A stretch of DNA of 64,000 nucleotides from Phragmites australis (Eukaryota; Streptophyta; Magnoliopsida; Poales; Poaceae): the NCBI RefSeq assembly GCF_958298935.1, contig NC_084938.1, positions 27,509,501 through 27,573,500 on the forward strand. The letters run 5' to 3'. The notes beneath the pieces were generated by a model, which worked only from the letters and a program-made list of their open reading frames with translations, made no database searches and was not told the DNA's origin. Below, in pieces: positions 45,282-57,163 of this stretch (position 1 is its first letter; each line of letters opens with the position of its first letter). Both the position numbers and the translations under genes were made by a program.

Positions 45282-48044
45282 ATTAGCCTTCCAAACTTCT
45301 CCTCATCGGCACCCAATCCTTTGCTACTTCAGATGCTTGTTGCCCTCCTCATTTTTTGCGCAACAAAGACCAATGTTCCAACCAGGAGCACACCATGAAA
45401 AAAACAGTACTAGGATCAGAGGGCATCTGGTTACAAAACACATGCATGGTTTCCGGATACTCAGCACACTGCTGCTACTCCTACCACCATCAAATCTCTA
45501 TTCTTCACGCATTCTTATTTGCTACTCTGAAGAAATAACAATAGCTACTGAAGATAACATACGAATCGTATTGAGTATATACATGTTAGATAGAATAATA
45601 AATGAATAATTATCACTTCCTCATAGTTAAAAAAACGAATACCTCCTCTTATTTCCCATGCATCCCAATGCCTTGAAGTTTCCAGGCATGCTTTGCGTAC
45701 TACACTGTATATAGACGGACGGTGAGACGAAATATTTAGCCTGCCAAGCGATGATCTCGGCGAGACCAACCCTACGCATTCCGTGCACGGGCTGCCTGGC
45801 ATGCACGCTCCATCGGCTCGGGAGGAGACGCCGACGGACGAGCAAAGAAAGGCTGCCGGGCTCGTGACCTCGGCTGGCGCTGGCGGGTTCGTTAGGCGTT
45901 GGGATCTGCGCCGCCCGCCGGATTTGGAAAAGACAAGTGCCCCGCGCCTCCCCTCGTCATCCCGTTGGTATTCCTCGCCTGCCCACGCCGCCCCGCCGCT
46001 CGGCCGCTGGATCCCATTGGAAGGTCGCCAATCCTCCCCTTCCCTTCCCTTCCCTTTCGGGCTCCAGGGGGTCAACCGGATCGTACAGCGCGCAGGGCTC
46101 GAGGCGGGTAGCCATAGGACGCGCCATTATTGGTTTCTGTGCTCTCCTTAACTCGCTTTAACGCCTTGTCTTCCCATACGCGTCCATCGATCTGTGGTCA
46201 TGCCCACGCATGCGTCCAGGCTTGTACTACTGTGTACTGTACAATCCACGACTAAATGGATGATTCGTCACGGATTACATTTTCATAATGGTATAAAATT
46301 ATCACTTGTGTCAATGAAATATAAAATTATCTAAGATATACTAGTATAAGTTAGAGTGTGGAATAAGCTAAGAGCAGGGGTGTCAAACTGTGAGGAAGAT
46401 GCCGACGACTATTGCCATCATTGGTATATATGCAGGAGTCGTGATTGGGGAGTGAGACACTCCTCCCCTGTGTATGCTTTGCTAGGTGTCCCTGATTCTT
46501 CTTCATTTGCTGAGAAGTGCAGGGAAGCCCTGCAGCCAGAAGTAATCAAATGCTACCCTTTTCGTGCATCCATTCCGTGCTGCGTAAAGCACGACAAGAG
46601 ACGGCATTGAACCGCGGCACATGTCTGATCAGATCAGATCAGAGCGTAGATCTTTATCCTTGTGCAGGCAAAGCAGAGTTAGCCAGGCAGTGCTCCACAA
46701 AAAACACGCAGCCGGTGGCACCATGCAGGCATGTTAACGCGGTCAGACGAACGGGAAACGCTCAACGCACAATATGGCGTCAGTGCCGTACGCCGAGCCA
46801 GCAAATGCATGCACGTACGTACCACACTACCATGCATCTCAGACTGCATCATATCAGAACACACTAGTAGGATGTAGCTTCTACATATCTGAATCAGAGC
46901 AGCTTTCTGCACTGCCACTTTGCATTGTCAGTTTTACTTTCTACAGTTTTGTGATCCTTGTGATTAACTACTGTAACTTACTTATAGCACTGTTAATATT
47001 ATTACAATGAATGATCCTGTTGAAATGTCACTGGCAGTAGTCAAAATAAAGATGATCCTTCTTGTTTGGTGGTTTAAAACTTAAACAGTTCGACCTACCT
47101 GCAATTTATCTCCCTTCTTACCCCCTTGGAGTTGTACTGTGTTTCTCTTAACCTTTGCTCTGTTTGCAACGTTTACATTGTCCAATTTGTCCAGGTAAAA
47201 GAGTAGTGCACTACTGGTATCAGGAAAAAAAAAAAATCTCAGCTATTAGCAATACAATTTTACTACTTATGCACCATCTAAATCTAAACATGTGCACCAC
47301 CTAATTCTGAATATGTTAATACGTACATCTGTTTTGTTTTTTTAGCTCTAGCTTCACCCTGGCTGGAGACGCGGGGAATAAACATCTGGGACATGCATAT
47401 GGCTCCCACCAAGCCAATAATGTTCCCTGAAGAAGGGCAGATGTAACCCCTGCAAATGGATGTTAATGCGTTAAATCTGAGCCTGCAGTACATATATACT
47501 AGTCCCATCGTGCATCATCGAAAGTTGATGCGTTTTCGGCATTTTTTGGATAACTTTTTATCTTTTAGGTTTCACACTTCGCCGATTCTTTTCTACTTTC
47601 GACAGAGGTTTGTGTACTCCACACGTTTTAAAGGCATCGATTGACTGATAATTCATGTAAAACTATTTAGATTTGCAGATGAAAATAGCACTACTAGTAG
47701 TATATTTCTCGCATGAAAATTGTATTGGTACTTAATTAGTAGATTTGTCATGAGAAAGTCATTATCGTTACTTTGTTAGTATTCAGCGCAGTGGATTTAA
47801 CTGAAACATAAATTATGTGTTGCAGATGATGTTTTAGAGTTATACGTAAGTATTAAGGTAAACAATAAAATGGCCATCTTACTCTATTTTAATATCATTA
47901 GAGAATCATCAGTAGTCGAGGTACACGCGTGAGTTCAATTTGTTTGATCTTAGGGAGCATGTACGTTAGTTTGTAGCAGTAAGCGGTAGAAGCAAAATCT
48001 TAGCAGGTTTCCCTTCAATTCTGACCGACTCTATCCCCACCTTA
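45282..48044. other. No recognisable gene; GC-rich patch at 45.8-46.1 kb
   Basis: Overlapping frames on both strands between 45545 and 46161 fall in GC-rich sequence and match no family I know. The rest is AT-rich with no clear element ends. Confidence 0.45.
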
Positions 48045-48398
48045 GGGCAAGGACAATGGTGTCGTGTCTTATAGTCTGTCTCGTAACTTTTATGTAATTT
48101 TGATGCGACTTAAGAGACAACTCCTATACTGGCTCGTCTTTTTAGTTGTCTCTACATCTTCTTAATTAATGTGTGGGTCGGAGAAAGGAGAAAAAAAGCA
48201 AATATATAGCAACGACATACGACACACTGACACATGAGTCGTCTGAAAGCATTAGATTTTAGTTTACGAGACAATTGTTTTACGAGACAACAACTTCTTT
48301 CTCTCACATTTCTCTCTCATCCACATCATCTAAAATCATACATAACTGTACATGAGACGACTTATGAGATAACTGATGTGGACCATTGTATGTATATA
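48045..48398. mobile_element. Tourist-like MITE candidate
   Basis: The left end reads GGGCAAGGACAATGGT after TTA. The right end carries ACCATTGTATG near 48382-48392. The interior has repeated 'gagacaac' and 'agacgac' in both orientations. The pattern resembles grass MITEs ending 'GGGCATGTACAATGGT'. The right boundary is uncertain. Confidence 0.45.
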
Positions 48399-49099
48399 CA
48401 GTGATTATGGTACGTGAATGTAACAATGACTTTTACAAGAATTTCACAATAAACACAACATGACATTGGGCTGCTCCTGTTCCAAGCACTTCTGGGGCAT
48501 GGCGCAGGTCGATGCTCAATGTCAGCAGGGTTTGGCTGTGCCCCCATTCCCATTAGCGTTGTCAACGAGTCAAGCTTGAGCGAGCTTACCCTATCAAACT
48601 TAAGATTGATAAAAGATCGAGTCGATCTCAAACAAGCCTATGACGGTGGCTCTTAGGATGGGTTCAAGCTTGGCTCGAATCAAGCTCGAGTAGGCTCGGG
48701 TTCAGCTCGCCTAAACTAGGTAATGGAAGAAATCTCGAAAAAGCTCGAGTAGGGCTTGCTATCTTCTGTTGGTTATTGTGATGTGGTTGCCTATGTTGGC
48801 TTGAGGTTGATTCCTTCTGTCCAGTCCTTGTAATGTCTCCTTAGGTCTTAGATATACACAAGGAAAGTTAAGGACATATAAATTTGATAGAGTAGCAAAC
48901 TCAAATAAAAATTGTGAAAAACTAAGTGGAAATGTGCCTAGGTTTATATATAATGAGTGATTAACAAGTGTGTTGATTTAGTTTGATGATTTTTGCATTG
49001 CAAATACATGTAGATGTACTGCAATTATGATCATGACTAACTAAAGTTGGAGAGAAAATTGGGTTGACATGTTTGTCTCTGAGTCTCGAAAAATTGTAC

Positions 49100-49440
49100 A
49101 AGCTGGATGGTCCGACGCTCTAGAATTTGTACGTGCCAGATGGCCCGACGTTCAGACAGAGTACACGCTGGAGTATTTTAAGCTGAAGGTAAAACTTGAA
49201 GTACACGTCGGATGGTCCGGCGTTGGGCATCAGTGAACATTGGAACTTTTTTTGCAAAGAGGTTGCAAATTTACTCTAGTGGAGTTATATGCGTCGGATG
49301 GTCCGGCGTATACACCGGAGGATCGCTAGATTATTTATTGCAGAAAGAGAATTCCGGACGGAGGAGTCTGCTGAGTTGCACATGCTAGATGTTCCGGCGC
49401 TCAGGAGGAGTGTGCGTCGGATCATCTGGCGTTCACGATT
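49100..49440 (+). repeat. Dispersed GGATGGTCCGACG/GGATGGTCCGGCG motifs
   Basis: At least five variants occur in about 340 bp (for example near 49105, 49210 and 49296). The same motif recurs at 53480-54060 and, inverted, near 63650-63980. It appears to be a subrepeat of the U3 region of one LTR family. Confidence 0.65.
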
Positions 49441-50298
49441 TTTTCTAAGATGTGCTTTGAATTGAGGATTTCGATTTGGATTATCTGCAGGTGGAGTTAT
49501 ATGTTGTTAGAGATGCATGTTTACTTATCTTATGTTGTGCAGGCGAAGGATGCAATTTGGCGGTGGATGGCAATATGATCAGGGCCAAGTAGGATGCTTG
49601 GTGCCGAAATCGAGTAGGTTGGACAAAGTCAAGAGTAATCCTAGTTGCACACATGAAGGTCAAGAAAAGTTTGAAAGATGGATGGAGATGGCATGTTTGA
49701 CAAACTCAAGCAAAAGGGATACCGGTACAAGTGATAAGGCAGCTCGAGGGATCAAGAGTGGGAGAGTCTTGCCAGCTATTTGAGCCCTTTGAACCAGCTA
49801 CTTGAGCCTCTTGAGCCATTCATATAAGAGCTTTGTGCTGGTATTTTAGAGGAGAGGAAGATAGGTACTTACCTTATGTATCAGGTTAGAGCTTTGTAAG
49901 AGGAAGTCTTTTTAATCCACCTAAAATAGAACTGATCTCTGCAAGCAATGGAATTTATGTTTACTATTGTGCTTGAATTCACCTTCTTCTAATTTTTCTT
50001 TATTGGTTCCCTTGCAAGTTTGTAAGTTTTTTGTCCTTTGGTTGTGATTTTCGTTTTGTGCTTAAGCTGAAATTTCTCACCTTGTTAGAGTGGTTCTTCT
50101 CATTGCTAGAGGTATAAAATTCGCGTATAAATATACACAATTGGGTATTGATTTTTCTTGCCTCTTATCTATCAACTTGGAGACTATATTCACCCGTTGT
50201 TCATTCTTTTGATATTTTGGTGCTTCTTCTCAGGATCCAAGCCTTATGTGGGGGATAAGTCATGGATTGATATGCTGTGGAACCTAATGTTCGATTCC

Positions 50299-51548
50299 CA
50301 CTACTACAGAATAAGTCATAAGTAGCGCTCTATCAATGTTGATTGTACAAAAATCGTGATTGAAGATGTATCAGTTTAGGTTCTTAATCTCTTGCACGTG
50401 AAAAATGAGTGAGACAGTAAGAACTGACACTAAAAAAGACTATTAGTGTCGGTTCGAATCACAAATCGACACTACTATGTCTGGACCCGAAAATTGCCTC
50501 CAATACAATTTTGGCTCACGTCGGCTCAATCCTCATGTCCGCAGAGCCTTATCTCTTCCTCACCACATGCCTCACCGAATCAATCCCCTCCTCTCTCCCT
50601 CTCTATCTCTCCCCCCCTCTCTCTCTCTCTCTCTCTCTCAAATTGGATATCCTCCTCTCTCCTGATGTGGTAGCGCTCTGGTGGTTGGCCGCCACCGTCC
50701 TCCTGCTCCTCCTGGCGCGAGCGAGTGCCATGGCCCTGATCCTGCTGTCCGGGAAGGACGATGTGGTGAGCCTAAACCTGTTCTACACTGGCAAGCAGGT
50801 GCTGGGGTCGACGAGCCTACTCACCACCAACGAAGAGGAGCACGAGAAGCTGCGGAAGCTCATCGAGGAGCGGCTCTCGATCGACGCGCTCAAGAAGTAC
50901 TTGGACTTCATCAACGAGCTCGTCGTCTAGACACTGGACACATGGCTCGACATGAGAGTCCTCATGCTAGAAGAGGCTTCATCTATAAGGAGATGCCATT
51001 TCTTGAAATCTTGCACTAGATTTTCTTTAGATTTTGATTGAGATTTTGGTTTCTTGCTTGTCAGTTCATGCTGAAGGTGATCGCCAATATGTTGATGAGC
51101 TTGGAGCTAGAGTGGGAGGAGCAGGAGAACTTGCGGGGTTTTGTGGTTTTGTTTTGATTTTTGGATTGCAATGTCTCTTGGTTGTGTATGTAGTGCTCGG
51201 TGTGGTGGGTTTGAGCTCGGCCGGCTGGGAAGAAGGGGGGACACGGGGGCGCGAGGAAGGACGATGAGGAAGAAGGGGAGCTCGACGGTGGCGGTAGTGG
51301 CAGTGGCGGAGCAACGGTGGCAATGACGGTAGGGGAGCGGCATCCAAGCTGGCTCCGAATCGAGCCGACTCTGATGTCGCTCCGCTACCAATTTTCCCTT
51401 TTTTTTATTATTTGAAAATGGCAACTGTACTGGGTGGTCAACTGGCACTGATACTAGCCGAATATCAATACCGAGTAAAGAGTCCTGGTTGAAAAACCAG
51501 CAGTGAAGCCATTTTTTAACCGCACTGATATGCTTTTTTGCAGTAGTG
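50299..51548. mobile_element. CACTA-like non-autonomous element carrying P450-like sequence
   Basis: Left end CACTACTACAGAATAAG; right end CTTTTTTGCAGTAGTG, which reads CACTACTGCAAAAAAG on the other strand. These match at most positions and begin with CACTA, as expected for En/Spm elements. The 3 bases outside are TCC and TCT, an imperfect 3-bp duplication. Inside, short repeats of 'ggcactgata'-type and 'gtgtcggttcga' sequence lie near the ends, and 50730-51137 resembles a cytochrome P450. No transposase was found. It lies within an LTR, so it is the younger of the two. Confidence 0.65.
50730..51137 (+). pseudogene. Cytochrome P450-like gene fragment
   Basis: The frame reads LNLFYTGKQVLGSTSLLTTN, then EEEHEKLRKLIEERLSIDAL and KKYLDFINELVV. 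After a TAG (50928-50930) the same frame goes on TLDTWLDMRVLMLEEASS. A further piece at about 51066 reads FMLKVIANMLMSLELEWEEQ, probably a second exon after an intron at about 51000-51060. The pattern H(K/E)(K/R)LR(K/R)LI..., then ...LKKYxxFINELV, then TLDTW, fits the N-terminal third of a plant P450. The heme-binding cysteine region and the rest are absent. It appears to be captured by the surrounding CACTA-like element. Family within the P450s cannot be assigned. Confidence 0.55.
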
Positions 51549-51803
51549 TCTAATCATGAGACCCACCATTGATTAGATTTTTCATGTTTAGGTTTTGAAG
51601 TTTTTAAATCACAATTCTGTTCAAGTTGGAATTTCTAAGTTCTTCTGTTTCCGCTGTTGTTTTTGTGTCTTGTGTTGTACTTTGTTGTAATTTATTTTTT
51701 AGGGTGTTAGATGATAAAATAGCAGAATGTTACATATTTCGAAAAAAATTATTGAGACGTCGATTCACCTCTCTCTAGTCGTCATTTCCGATCCTACAAA
51801 TTG

Positions 51804-52927
51804 TAATACTCATTAACTTAAGCCTTATCGAGATTGAGCTCACGAGGCTCACGAACCTTAGCACAGACTCAAGTTTGACTGATTTTGAAATCGTACCAAG
51901 CTCAAATCAGACCTAGAACTAGTCAAACCCGAATACATGAGTTTTGAGTTTTTCTTTTACAGCCTAGTCCCCATGTCAGACCAACTCTAGCAGTGGAGTT
52001 ATCCGGTGCTACAGTACCCCCCCCCCGCAAAGTACCGTAGCACTGGAAATCGATCACCAACAGCTACCTCATCCGGTGTTACAGTGCCGCTACAGTGTTG
52101 TGTTACTGCACCTGTACTGTTGCTGTACTGTAGCAACACTGTACCAATACTGTTCATAGAAGCGGACATCGGGATCAAAAGAGAAAAAGAAGAGTAAAAG
52201 CTAGAAAATAGGTAGCTGCTGGAGATGAAAAAATAAAGATTATTATAATAATGATAGAGGATACTGTAATAATATTTTTAAAGATAAAAATTTAAAATAA
52301 CTATGAAAGATGACCTCATCTCGTCGTTGCACTAGCTACATCTTCTTGTGCTGCTGGCATCTCTCTCGAAGCACATCATGCTGAAATGGACTTGCCGTTA
52401 TCAATGAATCACTTTATCAATCGGAATCCTGTGTGTCGAGAAATTAAAAGACGATTTTCTTGACTCTAAACGCCTGCATTAACAGGGCTCGAGACCTCTT
52501 TTTTATCATTTTGTTGTTATACGGATGGACAGAGTTTATGGTTTCTGCTACTTGACCGAGGTCAACGCCCAGTCCCATAATAGTGCTCGCTCGCCCTACA
52601 AACCGGGCCGGACGACTTCCTGCTTCCATTCGCAGGCAATCCGGCCAGCAAATCTTGGGCCTGTCACGTACGACGTCACGCAGATCTCCACTAGATCGCC
52701 TCGTGTCCGGCTCTGCACCATCAACGATCGAATTCTTTAATAATCCAACTTGCTCAGAAATAATTTCTCTCTGCTGGTAGCTGCAGCATGATCCGACGAT
52801 GATAATCAGCTGAGCTGAGCGCCGCGAGAAGATAAAGACGGCAGTACTACAGTGCCGGCGGTGCCTGTCAATCTGCCATGCGCGTTCACAGCACCCATAT
52901 CTTCCAAGCGGCCAAGCGGGTGGTTAA
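51804..52927. other. No recognisable gene; possible MITE remnant
   Basis: A segment at about 51990-52230 has repeated 'ctgtagca/tgctacagt' motifs with 'ctctagcag' and 'ctgctggag' near its ends, suggesting a decayed MITE. Nothing else is recognised. Confidence 0.35.
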
Positions 52928-53250
52928 GGTTCCGTTTGGTAGAGCTCTGGGAGCTGATTCTGTTTCGGAATCACTCTTAGTGCTGCTAAACGGGCTGGTC
53001 GGGGAGTGATTCTGCTCGGGAATCACTTTCCGTTTTGTATAGCGAGGTGAGAGCTGAAAAAACTAGCTTCCACCTGATTTTCGACCGATTTTTCTCGATT
53101 TTAACACAATATCCTCTCAGAAATCACTTCCACTACTAGCATACCAAACGATTTTACAAACAGAATCACTTCCACCACAGAATCACTTCCACCCTACTTC
53201 CACCACAGAATCACTCTCACCACAGAATCAGAGCTCTACCAAACGGCCCC
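52928..53250. mobile_element. Tourist-like MITE with TAA target duplication
   Basis: The 323-bp element begins GGTTCCGTTTGGTAGAGCTC and ends GAGCTCTACCAAACGGCCCC. The termini are inverted repeats over about 18 bases. TAA flanks it at 52925-52927 and 53251-53253. The interior repeats 'cagaatcacttcca'. These are the hallmarks of PIF/Harbinger-type MITEs. Confidence 0.8.
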
Positions 53251-53334
53251 TAAGAGTTCCCGGTGAAAATATATACTTTAAGCAAGTGTGGGAAACATAA
53301 CTTTAAGAGATTGTAGTATTTACTTTAAGATATA

Positions 53335-54708
53335 TATACGATTTTGATGATTAATAATAATATAGTTTATAGGACTAACATGTTTATCAAGTATATGTTT
53401 TAGTATATTTTATGAATGTAATACATGAAGAAATCATAGGAACCGGGACAAAGCTTGATTTAATTGTAAAAGACACATAGAAGTTGACCACCAAAAGGTC
53501 CGACGCGGAGGCATTTGTACACGCCAAAAAGTTTTAGCCAAAGAAAACAATACATGCTGGATGATCTGGTGTATGAAAGTGATGAACGACAGAGTGTTCT
53601 AATAGAAGAAGGTGTACACGCCGAATAGTTCGACGATCTGAGTTGTACACGTCGGATGATGCGTCGGAGGATTTCGTGCAGAGAAGGTTGCAGAGGCTAA
53701 AAGATGAAAGTTCTACTCGTCGGATAGTTTGGCGAATGAACAGAGTGCATGATAAAGTGTTTTTGCTCAGAAGAGAAGATCAAACAACACACCGGATAGT
53801 TCGACGCTATGGATTAAATACACTGGACAATACGCCAGAGTATTTTATGAAGAGAAGATGTCAGTGGCTCAGATTGGATTAAGTACACATGCTGGATGGT
53901 CTGATGATAGAGATGAAGATCATATTGGATAGTCCAGTGTTCACTGAAGCTTCGAGTGGAACTCCAACAGCTATTTTTGGAAGATGTACATATCGGATGG
54001 TTCAGTGAGTACTATGCTGTCTATACTGGATCATCTGGCGTTTACAGTGAATTTGAACCGTTGGGGCAACAGTTAGTCCACAAGGTTGAGGTTATAAATA
54101 CCCCTCTACTCGGTCATTTGAAGCTGCTGGAGTCTAGAGAACCTCATATACACCTGAAAAGACATCCAAGCCATTAAAGTGCTTAAAGTGATCATGCAAG
54201 ACGATTAAGCATAATATTAGAGAGTGATTAGTGTTAATAGGCTTAGAGAGAGTTGTTGCTACGTGTTGCTGCCTAGAGAGTGGATCAAGAAGTGATCCTA
54301 TCGTGTACCGAGAGGTACGTTGGGGTCTTGGAGTCTTGGTGACTCGCTGACGTCTTGGAGCCTTGGTGACTCATCGACATCTTAAGTCTTGGTAGCTCAA
54401 GCTTGTTGACCCTCCGACTTGGAGTGAAGCAACGGCAAGAAACTTGTACGAAGACGTTGAGACTCTTGCTTTGGTGGCTCAAGTTCTGAAGTGAAGACAA
54501 TGTCAAGTGACCGGAAGAGATGTTAGTGGTAAGATCTTGCCTCAGTGGCTTGGTGGCTCATCGTGCTTGAGGGCTTGCCTTGGTGGCTTGGTATCTCAAA
54601 AGCCGTGACTGGAAGAGTCTTGGCGACCAGAAGCATATTCTTTGTAGAGCTCTAACGTGGATTAGTCAAAGCTTGTGTGCCATCGATGCCACAGGATAAA
54701 AATCCGAT
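53335..54708 (+). repeat. LTR fragment of the GGTCCGACG-motif family
   Basis: Begins around 'ttttgatgattaataataat', a common start in grass Copia LTRs. Several variants of GGATGGTC/GGATAGTTCGACG occur from 53490 to 54020, and TATAAATAC lies at about 54094. The part 53956-54180 is repeated, inverted, at about 63500-63720 (LEPLGxQLV and LKLLxSREPHIH in translation). The right boundary with the next LTR at 54709 is approximate. Confidence 0.55.
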
Positions 54709-55157
54709 GTTAGGGTCGTCATTAAGGACCCCTAACGCTCCTAGCCCCGCCAGCCTATGGCCTTCGGATCACGGATCTCTGAAGGCCCTTTAGGTCTCTT
54801 GGCTTCGGGGCTCTTCGGGTCCCCTGCCCACCGAAGCTTGGGCGGGCTTTCCGGAGCCCCTATACTCCAAAGGACAGAACATCCTCCCTGGAGCCCAAAG
54901 GGTGAGCCATTTGGTTTTGGCAAAAGATCAGCCAGGGGGCCCCGCCAGATGTCCTCAGGCTGCAAGAAAGTGACCAACATTTAATACCTATGCAAGTGAA
55001 GGCCATCCTGACATCCCATTGCAAGTGGTGGCCGGTCTGACACCCTTGGATAGTGCGATATCGTAATAGGCGGCTGTCGGTGGACGAACATCGCAATCGG
55101 GGATCCTGAGGGACCCCCTTTGAGATTCGGTCGGGAGGCTGATTCGGGATCTACCTC
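54709..55157 (+). repeat. Gypsy-type LTR or leader fragments
   Basis: Starts TGTTAGGGTCGTCATTAAGG, which looks like an LTR start. From about 55075 it carries TGTCGG...GGGATCCTGAGGGACCCC, closely resembling the 60767-60842 end of LTR copy 3. It is therefore a mosaic of at least two pieces, cut at 55157 by the insertion of the next solo LTR. Confidence 0.45.
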
Positions 55158-56583
55158 TGTTGGTGTATCAGGAACCGGGGGTCCCCGAGTCCCGAGGCTA
55201 GGCCAGCCGTCCGCCACTTGTCACCATCCTCGCGAGGTCCCTCCGGCGGGATGAGGAAAATCTAAGTTCCGGGAGAAGGTGCTCGGGGCCACAACCTCTG
55301 GTCACCGAGCACCCCAGTTCCCCGATGACCCGCAGAGTCCAAGTACCGGGAAGAAAGTGCTCGGGGAGGTGCCCGGTCGCCCCCGAGCACCCTAGTCCCC
55401 CGATGATCAGAAGAGCTAAGTTCCGGGAGAGAGCGCTCGGGGGGCTGCGTGCGGCAGCCCCCGAGCGCTCGGTTCCCCGAGGGTCAGTACAAAAGTGCTC
55501 AGGAGAGAGTGCTCGGGGTTGCTCGTGGCAGCCCCCGAGAACTCGGTTCCCTGAAGGTTCGAGCAAGAGTGCCCGGGAGAGAGTGCTCGGGGAGGTGAAC
55601 AATACCCCCGAGCACTCGGTGCCCCGACGACCCAGAAATGCCCCCGAGGGGCCCGCCGATGAGGTGTCAACCAGTCAGAGGTCCGAGGCCGCATTTAATG
55701 GGCGTGCGCGGCCTGACATCCTGACATCCCCAACTGCTCCCGCCGCAGTGTCAGTCCCTGCCGTGCTTTGGCAGAGAGGCGTGGGGCCATTAATTGCACG
55801 GGTCCCGTCCCGTATCATCCGGTGTATCTCGGGATAACGTTGCCAGGATCAAGGCGTTCCGCCTGCCACCCTGCCGTGGCAGAGGAACAAGACAGGGTGG
55901 GCGCGCCGGGTGCCTCTGTGGCTGCTCGGTGGGCCCTCTCAACGGTGCCCGTCGCCAGGGCGTCCACAGTGACAGGTGATCGGACGCGCGCCGCGTTTTT
56001 TCCACCGCCCCTGTCACTTCGCCCAGAGGGAATGATGACGCCTTTCTCAGTCGTGGCGTCTTGGAACTTGTGCCCCTTCTTTCCCGTTCGGGGTATGTCG
56101 TGGCCGGCGAGTGCATAAAAGGATGGGCATATAGAAAGATCAAGGAGAGAAGATAGATTGAATCAGAGACACGACCAAGACATCGAAACATCGGAGGAGA
56201 GAACAAGCCCAAGCAATCGACCGTGCCACACTTAGACGAAGAACACTGCAAGCAAGCCTGAGCAGAGCTAGAACAAGGAGCCTCAAGCTCTTAGTTAGAC
56301 AATATATTCTTGTAACCAGACATATCCCTGAGGGATCCTCCTCAGGGAAGGTTATTGCATCCATACAGGAGTAGGGTATTACGCCCCCGTGCGGCCCGAA
56401 CCTGTCTAAACTCCGGTGCATTTACTTCCCTTTGCACTAGGTCGATCATCCCCACCACCGGCCGTTGCAATTATTTCCACGTCCATTTATTTCTCCGACG
56501 AACTTATTCAGGATCATCCCCCCGGCCGAATCTCTAAAAAGGGGTCTCTCGAAATCCCTGCGACAGGAGTTAATCCTCCGACA
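55158..56583 (+). mobile_element. Solo LTR, GC-rich stem-loop family (copy 2)
   Basis: 1426 bp from TGTTGGTG to CCGACA, flanked by the perfect 5-bp duplication ACCTC (55153-55157 and 56584-56588). It is closely similar to copy 1 along its whole length. A TATA-like GCATAAAA lies at 56113-56120. About five stem-loop units (GTGCTCGGGG...CCCCGAGCAC) lie between 55270 and 55625. No internal domain of this family adjoins. Confidence 0.92.
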
Positions 56584-56588
56584 ACCTC

Positions 56589-57035
56589 GTACATGGGGTT
56601 AACGCGAAGTATGAGATCTAGGCGGGACGAAAGATCGTCGGCTAGTATGCGAATGTATGGGATCTAGGTGGGCCACCAGGTTGCTCACATGGCCTTGCAG
56701 GACCCTCCCCAGCTGACCCTACCTCCTTCGCCTCCACCTCTTACGGAGCATTGCCACAACGAGGGAGATAGGACCAGGCAGGTGGTCCTCGGCATTATAG
56801 GAGGAGGAAGCTCCAACTAATCCTCAAAACGGCAGCGATGAGACTACGTGCGTGGGGTGAACCATGTCGGGGCAACTAGCATCCATCGTTAGACCCCCCC
56901 CCCCGATGGGACGACGGCCCCGTAATATTCACATTCCACGACTCCAAGGGGTAAAACTCCTCCACTTCGACGCCTTAGTCATCTCAACCAACATCGCCAA
57001 AGTAGAAGTCCAGAGGGTGCCGGTAGACGGAGGTA
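56589..57035 (+). pseudogene. Gypsy gag-protease fragment, 5' piece
   Basis: Plus-strand codons near 56790-56870 read GIIGGGSSN, then after stops DYVRGVNHVGATSI, a pattern seen just before the protease in plant Gypsy elements. Near 56960-57035 it reads HFDALVISTNIAKVEVQRVP and VDGGI, ending at the start of the protease DGG (DTG-equivalent) motif. The frame is interrupted. The continuation is at 60012-60165, on the far side of an inserted element. Confidence 0.6.
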
Positions 57036-57163
57036 TTTTGACGGACCTTGTGAGACACAAGGAGGGAAGGAAGATCTTCACTCAACCGTCTAAATAATTA
57101 ATCATCAGGATTATTATTATTTGTAATCACAACCTTAATGATTAACCAAAATACCATCCCTTT

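Larger units (their letters stand above)
48915..51798 (+). mobile_element. LTR with GGTCCGGCG-type repeats, interrupted by a CACTA-like element
   Basis: A region rich in GGATGGTCCGACG/GGATGGTCCGGCG motifs (49100-49440) is followed by a TATA-like run (near 49825) and ends at 51798 in GATCCTACA, a typical plant Copia LTR end. The next 5 bases, AATTG, also precede TGAAAAACTAAG at 48915, giving a candidate target duplication, though one such match could be chance. A CACTA-like element sits inside at 50299-51548. No PBS or coding region adjoins, so it may be a solo LTR. The start is uncertain. Confidence 0.5.

Noticed and set aside
45545..46161. Frames in the GC-rich patch near 46 kb
   Set aside because: All reading directions are open for short distances and none has a recognisable motif; it may be a CpG-rich non-coding segment.
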